From Rhynchopus sp. YZ270_cl-10 (lineage: Eukaryota > Euglenozoa > Diplonemea > Diplonemida > Diplonemidae), in NCBI GenBank assembly GCA_964035575.1, contig OZ037916.1, forward strand, positions 620,001-684,000: DNA of 64,000 nt. The letters are read 5' to 3'. The notes beneath the pieces were generated by a model, which saw only the letters and a program-made list of their open reading frames with translations, was not told the origin of the DNA and searched no databases. A program made the translations under genes and the position numbers. The first letter of the stretch is position 1, and the number at the start of each line of letters is the position of its first letter. Of the stretch, positions 63,441-64,000 are shown piece after piece.

Positions 63441-64000
63441 CCCCCCCCCCCCCCCTTTTTTTTTTTGCTGGTTTTAGGTTTTCCCTTCCCTTCGTCTCAG
63501 ACACGTCTCATCACATTTTTTTTCTCTAGAGACAAAAACACCCCTCGGAATTTATAAAAAAATACTCCCCCCCCAACTGAAAACGGGGCGCGTTGCTCAA
63601 TGCGATTTTTGTTTCTCTTTGTTTTCAAAAAAATTCCGTCCTCCCCCATATTCCCAGTGACCACGTAACGGGGGTTTTTTTTTGGTACACTGTCACGAGA
63701 GGGCTTTGTATTTCAAGCCAACTTTTTTTTGTGCAACAAAATAATATGTGTTGCAAAGACTGCAATGCATATGTTCAAAAACAATTTTTTCAAAAACCCA
63801 TCAAGGTCGGTAGGTAAATTGTCAATACAAGAAAAAAAAAACAAAACAAAAACAAAATCCCAGTGGTTGCTCACAGAGGTCTCTTTGTTAGATAACCCGC
63901 GGAGAACCAGTGCTTGTGTCATCGGTGTACAGTGAGGCATTTGCACTTTTAACTTCTCTTTGTTGTTATCACTTTTTTTTCAACAAACAAAACCCCCTCC
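63441..64000 (+). repeat. Gene-free end with class C and A modules
   Basis: 63680-63735 is class C (GGTACACTGTCACGAGAGGG, TTTGTATTTCAAG); 63885-63960 is a B-box-like AGATAACCCGCGGAG followed by class A (TACAGTGAGGCATTTGCACT, AACTTCTC). A C-run opens the stretch at 63441. Confidence 0.65.

Noticed and set aside
1-64000. LTR retroelements, endogenous viruses or Polintons
   Set aside because: No paired direct terminal repeats with an integrase, polymerase, capsid or protease region were seen.

Overview
The window looks like nuclear DNA of a flagellated, intron-bearing protist, most likely a euglenozoan and, as my best guess, a diplonemid. The reasons are: very divergent core histones plus a short lysine-rich H1 with no winged-helix domain; a BT1-family folate/biopterin transporter; a ciliary CFAP53 gene; almost all host genes on the + strand; and a CAG followed by a short A/C-rich leader just before most start codons. 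That last pattern fits spliced-leader trans-splicing but does not prove it. The organism assignment is inference.

Layout. 1-8656: a small open frame (309-488), a TA-flanked transposon remnant (1144-1908), a histidine phosphatase (2297-3094), a BT1 transporter (5081-7042) and a Tc1-like MITE (7933-8034). 8657-27452: a head-to-tail array of five 3,689-bp units, each reading H3-H1-H4-H2B-H2A on the + strand, plus a truncated sixth unit. 27882-28726: an intron-containing H2A.Z-like variant beside the array. 29436-31362: an element with 153-bp terminal inverted repeats. 31738-33717: CFAP53 in three exons. 33919-35906: a TA-flanked element filled with a 51-bp satellite. 36975-37947: two more inverted-repeat elements. 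38595-39407: an aquaglyceroporin. 39898-40470: a putatively acylated small protein. 41223-41903: an unrecognised protein. 43775-46533: an N-myristoyl RING-H2 protein in three exons. 47552-50781: a 3.2-kb inverted-repeat element carrying an unrecognised 302-residue gene, with another element nested inside it. 50782-59519: mostly dispersed repeats, with a few exons and a two-exon gene (57307-57991). 59520-62243: an apparently complete hAT transposon on the - strand. 62242-63440: a large foldback element inserted in the last TA of that hAT.

Two system-level patterns stand out. Intergenic and intronic DNA is full of short modules (a small hairpin often containing ACGAGAGG, then a TTTCAAC- or TTTCAAG-like motif, then a T-tract). 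Every copy I found reads on the + strand, as the genes do, so they may be part of the transcription or splicing machinery rather than random insertions. The introns I could place (seven host, one transposon) all start with GTATG and end with CAG.

All reading was done by eye. Exon joins are inferred from frame, splice-site fit and protein family fit, not from transcripts.
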